From Spirosoma endophyticum (GTDB lineage: Bacteria; Bacteroidota; Bacteroidia; Cytophagales; Spirosomataceae), in assembly GCF_900112365.1 (NCBI RefSeq), contig NZ_FOLQ01000002.1, positions 62,001 through 126,000 of the forward strand: a stretch of DNA of 64,000 nt, written 5' to 3'. Below the pieces are notes generated by a model that saw nothing but the letters and a program-made list of their open reading frames with translations, searched no databases and had not been told where the DNA came from. The translations under genes and the position numbers were made by a program. Positions 36,301 to 44,346 of the stretch are shown piece after piece (positions within the stretch are counted from its first letter, which is position 1; each line of letters opens with the position of its first letter).

Positions 36301-36779
36301 CCTACCTGGGCGGGACTGGAAATGATGTAGCACTTCGTGTGGCGAACGCCCTTGTGCCAGATCTGGTCCCCATTATGAATGTGCTGCCCTCCACTTTATA
36401 CGGAACGTCTTCCATCGCGGTGGTGGTCGATGTACTGGAACTCAATTCGGTAACCACCAATGGGCCGATTACGATCCGGCTCACGAAAGATCCGCTGGTC
36501 AGTCTGTCCTTGAATCCTGAACTCACTACGTTAGGCGGCAGAAATGTGCAGAATAGTGTCTGGACACTGGATAATTCGGATCAGAATGTCTACATACTGA
36601 CAACCAATTCAGCGATCATAGCAGGCAGCAAACTTTCTGTCGGTTTAATGGGGCAAATAACGCCGGGCAATACCAAAGGTGTGCTGTCGCTTAGTGTTGT
36701 GGTGCAGGGCGATAATATAGGTGAAGTGACAAACACCAATAACGCCGACGCCGAACAGATCAATTATTTCCAGCGCTAG
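33333..36779 (+). CDS. alginate-lyase-family protein with C-terminal beta-repeat region
   Basis: 1148 residues as given from GTG 33333, but the true N-terminus is almost certainly ATG 33201, now cut by a TAG (see the separate entry), so as it stands the protein lacks an export signal. Residues about 1-360 are an alginate-lyase-family (alpha/alpha toroid) domain: HPGLLHKQADLDRMKAKID, NHNGACISNYWANWDLCN, GDLGQWQESGRDQGHTVLG. Glucuronan lyases (PL38) share this layout; the specificity is inference. An Ig-like domain (about 370-450) and a long region with autotransporter-type beta repeats (LILNGANEYLGATTVTSGSL) follow. Third structural gene of the glycan locus. Confidence 0.85.
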   Translation: MHPGLLHKQADLDRMKAKIDANTQPWKASWDILVANSHSSLTRAFTNPVPATIYRGFNGTNAENYASLFRDAASAYATALRWKITGDAAYAEKSIAIMNAWSASLTTISGTSDKFLLAGIQGYQLANAAEIMRTYSGWAPADLARYQNWMLTVFYSMNHDFLVNHNGACISNYWANWDLCNMASMLSIGVLCDRRDIYNEAVDYFKNGAGMGSIKNVVPYVYGDLGQWQESGRDQGHTVLGVALAGTFCEMAWNQGDDLYGYDDNRLLKGFEYIAKYNLGYEVPYTTYSNCIGVVQPIVSEDGRGNIRPVWELVYNHYVNRKGLVAPYITRFAQIVRPEGGGGNYGPNSGGYDQLGYGTLAFSLDEPVKPNNQTITFPAIASKEFGAADFNPGATASSGLPVVYSSSNPVIASVNADGTIHVSKPGTTTIIAQQMGDSQYNLAPVVYQTLTVNQIPGVTDGTWTNTAGITTSTISSTAGSADLTWPGQTFVVGDLVRLTGTVPGGFIANTAYNVVAVNGSKIQLSQRPGGTAVVATSAIANGTGLRFLKWSTATNWSGSIIPGGVQSNATFGPTSFGTIGGVTLDGNITVGTLTYAANGTGELHLASGLNGGTLTFQTLSGTPLLNMINSGARKLFMGNANNNSRVPLKIAGTQGLKIMTPIYGSSGSYAGLRIQAAMDWSGMMGGINLAQGTIELHNTTNSTTDANDVLLPPRRFTMGTDATAVLVFNGANLYTSKQTIGALDGTDMAYIISRNALTNGVSTLAIGADNQDGTFEGTIGSGPTADAVDKGRVNLEKIGTGTQTITGAIKNGTTTIGGTPFYSTVTVTNGKLILNGANEYLGATTVTSGSLVVNGSLVSPIAVSGGGVAGTGTSTASVTVGTGAGTGAAIAPGNSVGTFTTSAGLLLNADATYQLEFNSNQASFDKLVANGVTINNALLAITDVGTGGTLPTGTSYVIVDNTSSSPVTGTFNGLAEGSMVTLGTNSFQITYLGGTGNDVALRVANALVPDLVPIMNVLPSTLYGTSSIAVVVDVLELNSVTTNGPITIRLTKDPLVSLSLNPELTTLGGRNVQNSVWTLDNSDQNVYILTTNSAIIAGSKLSVGLMGQITPGNTKGVLSLSVVVQGDNIGEVTNTNNADAEQINYFQR

Positions 36780-36860
36780 GCTGCTGATCAAGCGTCCCTG
36801 TCGGTCATTCATGGAAAACTAATCAGGGCTGGCGGGTATGGCCGCCGTACGAATGACTAC

Positions 36861-36905
36861 TTACAGGCAATGAGCAGCGTGCATCGTTTCTGCTGCTGCC
36901 TGTAA
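36861..36905 (+). terminator. hairpin between lyase and hydrolase genes
   Basis: TTACAGGC pairs with GCCTGTAA and, inside, AGCAGC with GCTGCT; a T-rich stretch (CTGTTTTTG) follows. Probable terminator or attenuator. Confidence 0.55.
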
Positions 36906-36945
36906 GCCTTCTGTTTTTGAATGATACCGTTTGATTACGAATAGC

Positions 36946-38586
36946 ATGTGGATCAATAAATTCTTCTTAGGATGCTTGTGGATGTGTCTGGGATTTGTTT
37001 GTCCGTCTCAGGCGCAGGTCTGGCAATGGTCAACGGCTGTTCAATCCGATATTTCACCCGAAACCAACGACCATCCGCAGGCTTTTCTGTGGATTCCCGA
37101 GTCCTGCAAGTACGTACGGGGCGTCGTGGTTGGTCAGCATAACATGCTGGAAGAGGGCATTCTGGAGCATGCCAATTTCCGTAAGAAACTAACGCAACTG
37201 GGCTTTGCCGAAGTCTGGGTGACACCGGCCATTGACGTACCATTCGATTGGGTAACATCCCGCTCTAACAATGGAGCCGGGGCCGAATTTAACGACATGA
37301 TGACCCGGCTGGCGAAGATTTCCGGTTACGGCGAATTGACAATGGCCCCCATCGTGCCCATGGGTCATTCGGCTCTGGCCAGCTATTCCTGGAATTTTGC
37401 AGCCTGGAATCCCGGGCGTACCCTCGCAGCCATTTCCATTCACGGCGATGCACCGCTCACCAAACTTACCGGCAGCGGTCGACCCAATCCTGATTGGGGG
37501 AGTCGTACCATCGAAGGCGTTCCCGGTTTAATGGTCATGGGCGAATATGAGTGGTGGGAAGATCGGCTTACTCCGGCGTTTGACTACGTAGCGAAACATC
37601 CAAACACACCCTTTAGCTTACTCGCCGATGCCGGGCGTGGCCATTTCGACTATTCCGATGAGCTGGTCGATTTTCTGGCGTTGTACATTGAAAAAGCGGC
37701 TACGTATCGGTTACCCGACAAGCCAGGTTCCAAAGATAGCGTCATTCTAAAACCCGTCAATCTCAGGAACGGCTGGCTGATGGACCGTTGGCGAAAAGAT
37801 AGCTTACCGACCGCCAGTTCTGCGCCTTACGGCTCCTACAAGGGCAAAAAAGACGTGGCCGTCTGGTGTTTCGATAAAGAAATGGCCGATGCTGCCGAAG
37901 CGATTTACCAGAAAGCACGAGGCAAAAAACAGCAATACCTCGGCTTTCAGCAGGCCGGTAAACTCCTGAATCCGACCAAAACGCACGCCAATTATCAGCT
38001 ACAGTTTTTGCCAGACGCCGATGGTATTACGTTCCACCTGAAAAGCGTGTTTACCGATAGCTCGCGGGTGCAGCCCACGGCGAATCACGCCAGCACGGGA
38101 ATTTCAGTGGATCGGATTTGCGGTCCCGTGAAAAAGCTCAATGACACTACGTTCCAGCTCAGCTTTTACCGCATGGGATTCAATAACCCGAAACGCTCTA
38201 ACGATATCTGGCTGCTAGCGTCTGCCAACGGCGATCAAATCTACAAGAGCATGGTGCAACAGGCCGACTTGCGATTTCCCTTGACGAATAAAGAAGGCAA
38301 GCCACAGACAATCAGCTTTCCGCCTATACCAGATCAAACGATCGGGATAAATTCGTTGCCGCTCAACGCTACGTCGGATGCGCTACTGCCAGTGCAGTAT
38401 TACGTGAAGGAGGGGCCTGTCATCGTTCAGGATAATCAACTGGTCTTTACAAGAATTCCACCCCGTAGTAAACTACCCATGAAAGTAACTGTAGTCGCCT
38501 GGCAATATGGCACAAGTGTCGGTGCTAAAGTGCAATCGGCCATGCCGGTTGAGCATGCGTTTTTCATAACGGGTAAGAGCAAGTGA
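36946..38586 (+). CDS. secreted alpha/beta-hydrolase-like protein
   Basis: A 546-residue exported protein; ATG 36946 (MWINKFFLGCLWMCLGFV, cleavage near SQAQ) is chosen over the TTG at 36931. Residues about 40-230 look like an alpha/beta hydrolase: RGVVVGQHNMLE (oxyanion strand), the nucleophile elbow GHSALAS, and a late catalytic His in AGRGHFDYSDEL. The C-terminal half is beta-rich and unassigned. A carbohydrate esterase role within the glycan locus is plausible, but no characterised family could be named. It sits between two lyase genes on the same strand. Confidence 0.7.
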   Translation: MWINKFFLGCLWMCLGFVCPSQAQVWQWSTAVQSDISPETNDHPQAFLWIPESCKYVRGVVVGQHNMLEEGILEHANFRKKLTQLGFAEVWVTPAIDVPFDWVTSRSNNGAGAEFNDMMTRLAKISGYGELTMAPIVPMGHSALASYSWNFAAWNPGRTLAAISIHGDAPLTKLTGSGRPNPDWGSRTIEGVPGLMVMGEYEWWEDRLTPAFDYVAKHPNTPFSLLADAGRGHFDYSDELVDFLALYIEKAATYRLPDKPGSKDSVILKPVNLRNGWLMDRWRKDSLPTASSAPYGSYKGKKDVAVWCFDKEMADAAEAIYQKARGKKQQYLGFQQAGKLLNPTKTHANYQLQFLPDADGITFHLKSVFTDSSRVQPTANHASTGISVDRICGPVKKLNDTTFQLSFYRMGFNNPKRSNDIWLLASANGDQIYKSMVQQADLRFPLTNKEGKPQTISFPPIPDQTIGINSLPLNATSDALLPVQYYVKEGPVIVQDNQLVFTRIPPRSKLPMKVTVVAWQYGTSVGAKVQSAMPVEHAFFITGKSK

Positions 38587-38607
38587 TGAGAATTCGCGTA
38601 ATCACGT

Positions 38608-38692
38608 GCGGTTTCACCCCCAACCCCCTGAAGGGGGCTTTCGTTGAGAATAGTCAAGCTAAGCCCCCTTCAGGGGGTTGGGGGTGGAACCG
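38608..38692. repeat. C/G-tract hairpin, second copy
   Basis: About 33-bp arms with one mismatch, wording CACCCCCAACCCCCTGAAGG, homologous to the element at 31178-31253. Confidence 0.82.
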
Positions 38693-38736
38693 CACCAAGA
38701 TAATTTGCTTAACCTTAATCAATTGACCCAATATCT

Positions 38737-41115
38737 GTGAAATACCTTCTCAAATCCCACCTGTTCTTTTCAATCTGTCTCCTGTTATTCGCGCTTTGTC
38801 TAACCGTAACTGCGCAGGCCCAGAAGGCACATCCATACCTTTTTTATACGCCACAACGTACCGAGCGGCTGAAAGAACGAATCAAAACTGATACGTTGCT
38901 GGCCAATCGCTGGAATGCCCTACGGCAACGCTGCGATACATGGGTTGGTGAGGCCAAAGGAGGCAATATGGAGCAACTGGCGCTGGCTTACACCATGACG
39001 AATGACAAACGCTACGCCGAACGGGCTAAAGCATTGCTGTCGGACTTGGTAGGTAGGCAAGCCTGGGATGGCATGGACGATCGGACACCCCGGTGGAACG
39101 CCGGACTTGGTACCAGCCATAATAACTGGGCCGCTTCCGTCACCTACGACGCCATTTATACGGCCTTGTCCAAAGCGGAGCGGAAAGACATTGCCAGTAA
39201 GATCGTGACGCTGGGCATCGAGCCATCCATCGCCGACTGGGTCTCGAAAGACAAGCGTATCCAGTCGCTGAACAACATGGGGCACAACTGGTGGGCGGCT
39301 GTGGTTTTTGAAGCGGGCATTGCCTCGCTCGCGGTAATGAGCGATGTGCCGGAAGCCAAAAAATGGGCGGGCGATATTATGCAGGATAGCAAACAATGGT
39401 TTGCCTTTGCGGGGAGTATTCTGGAAAATAAGCCATCCAACTTTGACCCATCCGGTGGTTTTTACGAGAGTGTTAGCTACGCCAATTATGGCGTATCGGA
39501 ATATCTGTTGTTCCGGCTGGCGTATACAAATGCGACGGGCGCGATAAAAATGCCCTACGATGAACTACTGCAGAAAACCGTCGACTGGTTCATCAATGTC
39601 TCGTACCCCCGTACGGAAAGACCCCTGCTGTCGCTGAATTTTGGTGACAGCAATGACTTTGCCAATGGCGACCGGCCCGCCAAGTTGCTGATGGCTTTAG
39701 GTTTGGGTAAAGACCAATATTACTGGTACCTAAAACACACAGCCGTACGACGGTCCGACCAGAATAAATTTGGTGAAGATCTGAATGTAAATACACCAAT
39801 GGGGTTGCTCTATCAGCCGGAAAATAAGCCTGCTCCAACTGCTCCGGCCTTACCCGCTTCGGCGCTCTATTCATCAATGGGCTGGGGAATGCTACGGTCA
39901 TCGTGGAAGCTGGATGCTACGTTGCTGGGTGTGAAATGCGGCTTTACCTGGAACCATGCCCATGCTGACGCAGGCTCGTTTGTGCTGTATCACAAAGGCG
40001 AAAATCTGTTGATTGATGGTGGCGATGTAGGCTATGGCAACCCGGAATACAGCAGTTATTTCGTCACCAGCCGGGCGCATAACGTGTTGATGTTCAATGG
40101 TGAGGCTCAGGACTCCCGCGACCAGTATGGCGCCGTAAAAAATCCCGGCCATTTAGACAACATGCTGGATGGGGGCTATGTAAAGTATCTGCTGGCCGAT
40201 GCCACCGGCCCGACCGCCAAAAACTTCCTGCGTAATTACCGCAATTTCCTGTGGATCGGGAATGTGATTCTGGTGATTGATGATGTAAAGACCTATGAGA
40301 TCGGGAAGTTTGATTACCTCCTGCATTTTGCCGATAAGGCAGTGAAGCGGGGCCCCGATCTGGAAATTACGAAAGACAGTGCTGCCATCCTTTTTCGGCC
40401 TTTATATCCCGAAACATTGCCCTTAGGATACCCGCACGATTTCCCCGAAAAAATGAAGTATCGCACCGAGTTTGGGCTGAAAGACCGGACGACCAATGTG
40501 CAGATTCCGTACTACATTCTATCGCCCCCCGAAAAAAGCGACCGCACCAAATTCGTGAACGCCATTATCCTGCTGGATGAAACCAACAAGTCAGTCAAAG
40601 CTTTTACGGGTTCGTCGGGCGCCAGTGGCGGTGCCGGTCGTAGCAATCTGCCGGTAATCGAAAAGTTTGAAGGGACAAATTACATGGGCGTACGTATCAC
40701 ACAAAACGGTCAGGTAACCGAGGTGTACATTAATCTGTTGGCCGATGGACGGTTGATGCACCGCAATGCTAATGCAACAATAAACGGGTGGGAGACTGAT
40801 GCCTATATCTCGGCCGTTACGTTTCCCGAAGGTGCTGACCGGCAAGACCCGTCTCAGCTATCAGCTTTCTTTATCAGCAATGGCAGTTACCTCCGCCGAA
40901 ACGGCAAGCCTTTGTTCAGCTCTCTGTCCAAAGTGTTTATGTATGCTGCGAAGGAGTCTGGGAATCAGGTAAACGTGCAGCTACAGGGCCAACCGCTGAT
41001 ACGGGCCTCTTTAGGATTCGGTAAAGTCAACAAACTGACCGTCAACAACAAAGCCGTAACCCCGCAATATGACACCGATAAGATGTTGCTGATTGCTATT
41101 GAGGAAACCAAGTAA
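38737..41115 (+). CDS. heparinase II/III-like polysaccharide lyase
   Basis: A 792-residue secreted lyase starting at GTG 38737 with a signal peptide (FFSICLLLFALCLTVTAQAQ). An N-terminal alpha/alpha toroid (about residues 30-380) contains NNMGHNWWAAVVFEAGIAS and FDPSGGFYESVSYANYG with catalytic Tyr/His candidates; the heparinase II/III-like beta domain follows, with TWNHAHADAGSFVLYHKGENLLIDGG and SRAHNVLMFNGEAQ. These enzymes cleave uronic-acid-containing polysaccharides by beta-elimination, giving unsaturated ends that GH88 then removes. The PL family (PL12, 15, 17, 21 or 33 type) cannot be fixed by eye. Confidence 0.88.
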   Translation: MKYLLKSHLFFSICLLLFALCLTVTAQAQKAHPYLFYTPQRTERLKERIKTDTLLANRWNALRQRCDTWVGEAKGGNMEQLALAYTMTNDKRYAERAKALLSDLVGRQAWDGMDDRTPRWNAGLGTSHNNWAASVTYDAIYTALSKAERKDIASKIVTLGIEPSIADWVSKDKRIQSLNNMGHNWWAAVVFEAGIASLAVMSDVPEAKKWAGDIMQDSKQWFAFAGSILENKPSNFDPSGGFYESVSYANYGVSEYLLFRLAYTNATGAIKMPYDELLQKTVDWFINVSYPRTERPLLSLNFGDSNDFANGDRPAKLLMALGLGKDQYYWYLKHTAVRRSDQNKFGEDLNVNTPMGLLYQPENKPAPTAPALPASALYSSMGWGMLRSSWKLDATLLGVKCGFTWNHAHADAGSFVLYHKGENLLIDGGDVGYGNPEYSSYFVTSRAHNVLMFNGEAQDSRDQYGAVKNPGHLDNMLDGGYVKYLLADATGPTAKNFLRNYRNFLWIGNVILVIDDVKTYEIGKFDYLLHFADKAVKRGPDLEITKDSAAILFRPLYPETLPLGYPHDFPEKMKYRTEFGLKDRTTNVQIPYYILSPPEKSDRTKFVNAIILLDETNKSVKAFTGSSGASGGAGRSNLPVIEKFEGTNYMGVRITQNGQVTEVYINLLADGRLMHRNANATINGWETDAYISAVTFPEGADRQDPSQLSAFFISNGSYLRRNGKPLFSSLSKVFMYAAKESGNQVNVQLQGQPLIRASLGFGKVNKLTVNNKAVTPQYDTDKMLLIAIEETK

Positions 41116-41157
41116 TCGTAATTATCATAAAAATCTGCGTTCTCTATTATTAAATAC

Positions 41158-43074
41158 ATGACACGTTTTAGCCTCCTGATTTTTGCGCTTTTATCGACTC
41201 GGCTAGCCTTCAGCCAAACTACTCCAACTATCCGGCTACAATCCCCCGATGGCAAACTGGACGTAGTGTTTTCGCAGAAAGAAATCAGTCCTGGAAAACG
41301 CCAGATGACGTATCGGGTTGATTTTCAGACTAAACCCGTTATTCTTGAATCGGGGCTGGGTATTCAGGTCGATAATCACATTTTTGAGCAGGCGATGGCT
41401 CAGAAAGTATCGAGTCCGGTGGGGGCAGCGGGTGCTGGCTGGTGTGATAATCTATCGGTCAAAAACGTCGTTAGGACGCAGCGCGATACAACCTGGAAAC
41501 CCGTTTATGGCGAACGAAGCCAGATTCGGGATCACTACAACCAGATCGAAATTCAGCTTCAGAAAGACGACAACCCCAACTACAAACTGAGCGTCTTTAT
41601 CCGGGCTTATAACGAGGGCATTGCCATTCGCTACTTTTTCCCCGAACACCCGCAGGGCTTGTATCATCGCGTGATGGCTGAAAACACGGAGTTTACGCTG
41701 CCCGCTGATACCAGAGCCTGGTTCACGGGTTGGGCGCAGGGCGCATATTCACTACGTCCCTTAGAAAATTGGCCAGACATGGCTGAGCGCCCGTTGACGC
41801 TCCAACTGCCCAATGGGCCTTGTGTCAGTCTGGCCGAAGCCGCCCTGACCGATTACGCCATGACGAAGTATAAACTGGTACCTGACAAGCCGAACACCAT
41901 CGTAACGTCCATGTATGAAAGTGCCGATCTGATGTCGGATGTGGGCACGCCCTGGCGCGTGATCATGGTAGCTGACCGGCCCGGCCAGCTTCTCGAAAAT
42001 AACGACATACTGCTGAACCTGAATCCACCCACTACGTTGGTCAATACCGACTGGATCAAGCCGGGGAAGGTGATGCGCGAGGTAACACTCACCGACGAAG
42101 GTGCCAATGCCTGCATTGATTTTGCGGCTGCCCATAACCTGCAATACATCCTGTTCGACTGGAAATGGTACGGTCCGGCCTTTAGTTTCAATTCGGATGC
42201 AACCAAGGTGGTTGCCAAAATGGATCTCCAGAAAATCATCGAATACGGTAAGTCGAAAGGACGGTCCGGCGCTCCGGTTGGGATAATTCTGTACGTCAAT
42301 CTGCAAGCCCTTTACAAACAGATGGACGAGCTGTTTCCCTTGTATAAAAAATGGGGTGTTAAAGGGGTGAAGTTTGGTTTTGTGCAGGTTGGGTCGCACC
42401 GCTGGATGACCTGGCTCACCGAGGCCAAACGCAAGGCAATGGAGAACGGACTAATGGTCAACGTCCACGATGAATATCGGCCAACGGGCACCAGTCGCAC
42501 CTACCCGAACGTGATGACGCAGGAAGGGATTCGGGGCAACGAGGAGTTCCCGGATGCGACACACAACACCGTGTTGCCATTTACGCGCTATATCGTCGGG
42601 GCTGGAGATTACACCATTTGCTACTACGACAAGCGCCTGAAAAATACGCACGCCCACCAATTAGCGATGAACGTAATTTCGTACAGCCCGTTGCAATCGG
42701 TGTTCTGGTACGACAAACCTGCGCTGTATGGTGGTGAACCCGAAATTGAATTCTTTGAGAAAGTACCGACTGTCTGGGATGAAACGAAAGTGATTCACGA
42801 CGCCATCGGTGAGTACGTGACCATTGCCCGACGTAGTGGTAGTGACTGGTTTGTCGGGACCATCAGCAATAACGATGGTCGCAGTTTGAAACTCCCGCTG
42901 GATTTTCTGCCAAAAGGAAAAAATTACACCGCTCACATCTATTCCGACGACCCGGCCGTGCCAACCAAAACCCAAGTACGGGTAACAACCCAAAAAGTGA
43001 AAGCCGGCCAGTCGCTAGACATGAAATTGCTGCCGAGAGGTGGGCAGGCTGTTTGGTTAACACCGGTTTTGTAA
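41158..43074 (+). CDS. GH97 family glycoside hydrolase
   Basis: A 638-residue secreted GH97 enzyme (signal peptide to about residue 20). The N-terminal beta-sandwich opens with IRLQSPDGKLDVVFS, the catalytic barrel has YILFDWKWYG, GVKGVKFGFVQVG, VNVHDEYRPTGTSRTYPN and TQEGIRGNEE, and the C-terminal domain ends GGQAVWLTPVL. GH97 contains inverting alpha-glucosidases (SusB) and retaining alpha-galactosidases; the retaining type has an Asp nucleophile in KxDF, where this protein reads KFGF, so the inverting type is the better guess. It sits 42 bases after the heparinase-like gene and 18 before GH88. Confidence 0.9.
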   Translation: MTRFSLLIFALLSTRLAFSQTTPTIRLQSPDGKLDVVFSQKEISPGKRQMTYRVDFQTKPVILESGLGIQVDNHIFEQAMAQKVSSPVGAAGAGWCDNLSVKNVVRTQRDTTWKPVYGERSQIRDHYNQIEIQLQKDDNPNYKLSVFIRAYNEGIAIRYFFPEHPQGLYHRVMAENTEFTLPADTRAWFTGWAQGAYSLRPLENWPDMAERPLTLQLPNGPCVSLAEAALTDYAMTKYKLVPDKPNTIVTSMYESADLMSDVGTPWRVIMVADRPGQLLENNDILLNLNPPTTLVNTDWIKPGKVMREVTLTDEGANACIDFAAAHNLQYILFDWKWYGPAFSFNSDATKVVAKMDLQKIIEYGKSKGRSGAPVGIILYVNLQALYKQMDELFPLYKKWGVKGVKFGFVQVGSHRWMTWLTEAKRKAMENGLMVNVHDEYRPTGTSRTYPNVMTQEGIRGNEEFPDATHNTVLPFTRYIVGAGDYTICYYDKRLKNTHAHQLAMNVISYSPLQSVFWYDKPALYGGEPEIEFFEKVPTVWDETKVIHDAIGEYVTIARRSGSDWFVGTISNNDGRSLKLPLDFLPKGKNYTAHIYSDDPAVPTKTQVRVTTQKVKAGQSLDMKLLPRGGQAVWLTPVL

Positions 43075-43092
43075 GAACGCAACCCTACGTAT

Positions 43093-44280
43093 ATGCGATA
43101 TACCTTCCTGTTTTCCTTCCTGATTTCCCTTCAGAGTTTTGCGCAGAAACCATCTGTCAACGCCAGCAAACAACTGGATTACTGCGTGGCTCAGTTAAAA
43201 AAAGCGGTACCCGAACAAACCGATTATGCCCGGGAGCCCCGGCGGATTCCGGCTGGGCAGAAAAACTGGAACACGGTGGCCGTGACCGACTGGACGAGCG
43301 GGTTCTGGCCGGGAACGCTCTGGTATGCCTACGAATACGCAAAAGATCCATTTCTGAAAGCAAAGGCCGAGGGCTTCACCGAATCGCTGGCGACGGTGTT
43401 GAATAAGCCCGTTGTTGACCACGATCTGGGTTTTCAGTTCTACTGTAGCTATGGCAACGGGTACCGCCTGACCAAAAGCCCGGCCTACAAGAAAATCCTG
43501 CTCCGGGCTGCCGATTCGCTCGCTACATTATTTAATCCGAAAGTCGGTACAATTTTGTCGTGGCCCCGACCCGTACCCAATATGGAATGGCCGCAGCACA
43601 ACACCATCATGGACAACATGATCAACCTCGAACTGCTGTTCTGGGCGTCGAAAAATGGAGGAAGCAAAAAGCTGTACGACATTGCCGTGAGCCATGCTAC
43701 AACCACGATGAAAAACCACTTTCGGCCTGATTGGACGTCCTACCACGTAGTGGTTTATGACAAACAGACTGGCAGGAAGATTAAAGGAGTGACCCATCAG
43801 GGCTATGCGGACAACTCCATGTGGGCGCGTGGACAAGCCTGGGCTATCTACGGCTTCACGATGTCGTACCGCGAATCGGGTAGGAACGAATTTCTGGAAA
43901 CAGCCCAGAAAACCGCTGACGTATTCATCAAAAATCTCCCCGCCGACCACGTTCCGTATTGGGATTTCAACGCGCCGGATATCCCAGATGCACCGCGTGA
44001 TGCGTCGGCTGCGGCTGTCGTTTCATCGGCGCTGCTCGAACTCTCGACGCTGGTTAAGGATAAGGCCTTGCAGGTGAAATACCGTGCTGAAGCTGAAGCC
44101 ATGCTGGCGTCGCTCTCGTCCGACACGTACCAGAGCCATGCAGTAAACAATGCGTTTTTGCTGCACTCAACGGGACACAAACCCAACAATTCTGAAATCG
44201 ACGTATCGATCAACTACGCTGATTACTACTACATTGAAGCGTTATTGCGGTTAAATAAATTGCAGGAAGCGGAGAAATAG
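43093..44280 (+). CDS. GH88 unsaturated glucuronyl hydrolase
   Basis: A 395-residue secreted enzyme (signal peptide MRYTFLFSFLISLQSFAQ). It has the GH88 alpha/alpha barrel with TDWTSGFWPGTLWYAYEYA, VDHDLGFQFYCSYGNGYRLT and NTIMDNMINLELLFWAS, whose Asp residues correspond to the two catalytic aspartates, and HQGYADNSMWARGQAWAIYG near the middle. It removes the 4,5-unsaturated uronic acid left by polysaccharide lyases, so it is the natural partner of the two lyases in this locus. This is the best single clue that the glycan contains uronic acid. Confidence 0.92.
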   Translation: MRYTFLFSFLISLQSFAQKPSVNASKQLDYCVAQLKKAVPEQTDYAREPRRIPAGQKNWNTVAVTDWTSGFWPGTLWYAYEYAKDPFLKAKAEGFTESLATVLNKPVVDHDLGFQFYCSYGNGYRLTKSPAYKKILLRAADSLATLFNPKVGTILSWPRPVPNMEWPQHNTIMDNMINLELLFWASKNGGSKKLYDIAVSHATTTMKNHFRPDWTSYHVVVYDKQTGRKIKGVTHQGYADNSMWARGQAWAIYGFTMSYRESGRNEFLETAQKTADVFIKNLPADHVPYWDFNAPDIPDAPRDASAAAVVSSALLELSTLVKDKALQVKYRAEAEAMLASLSSDTYQSHAVNNAFLLHSTGHKPNNSEIDVSINYADYYYIEALLRLNKLQEAEK

Positions 44281-44346
44281 CCGTAAATAGTCTTTATCAT
44301 TAGGTCGCGCGGGTGGAAGCCCGCGCTGCTTAACCATATCGCCTTG

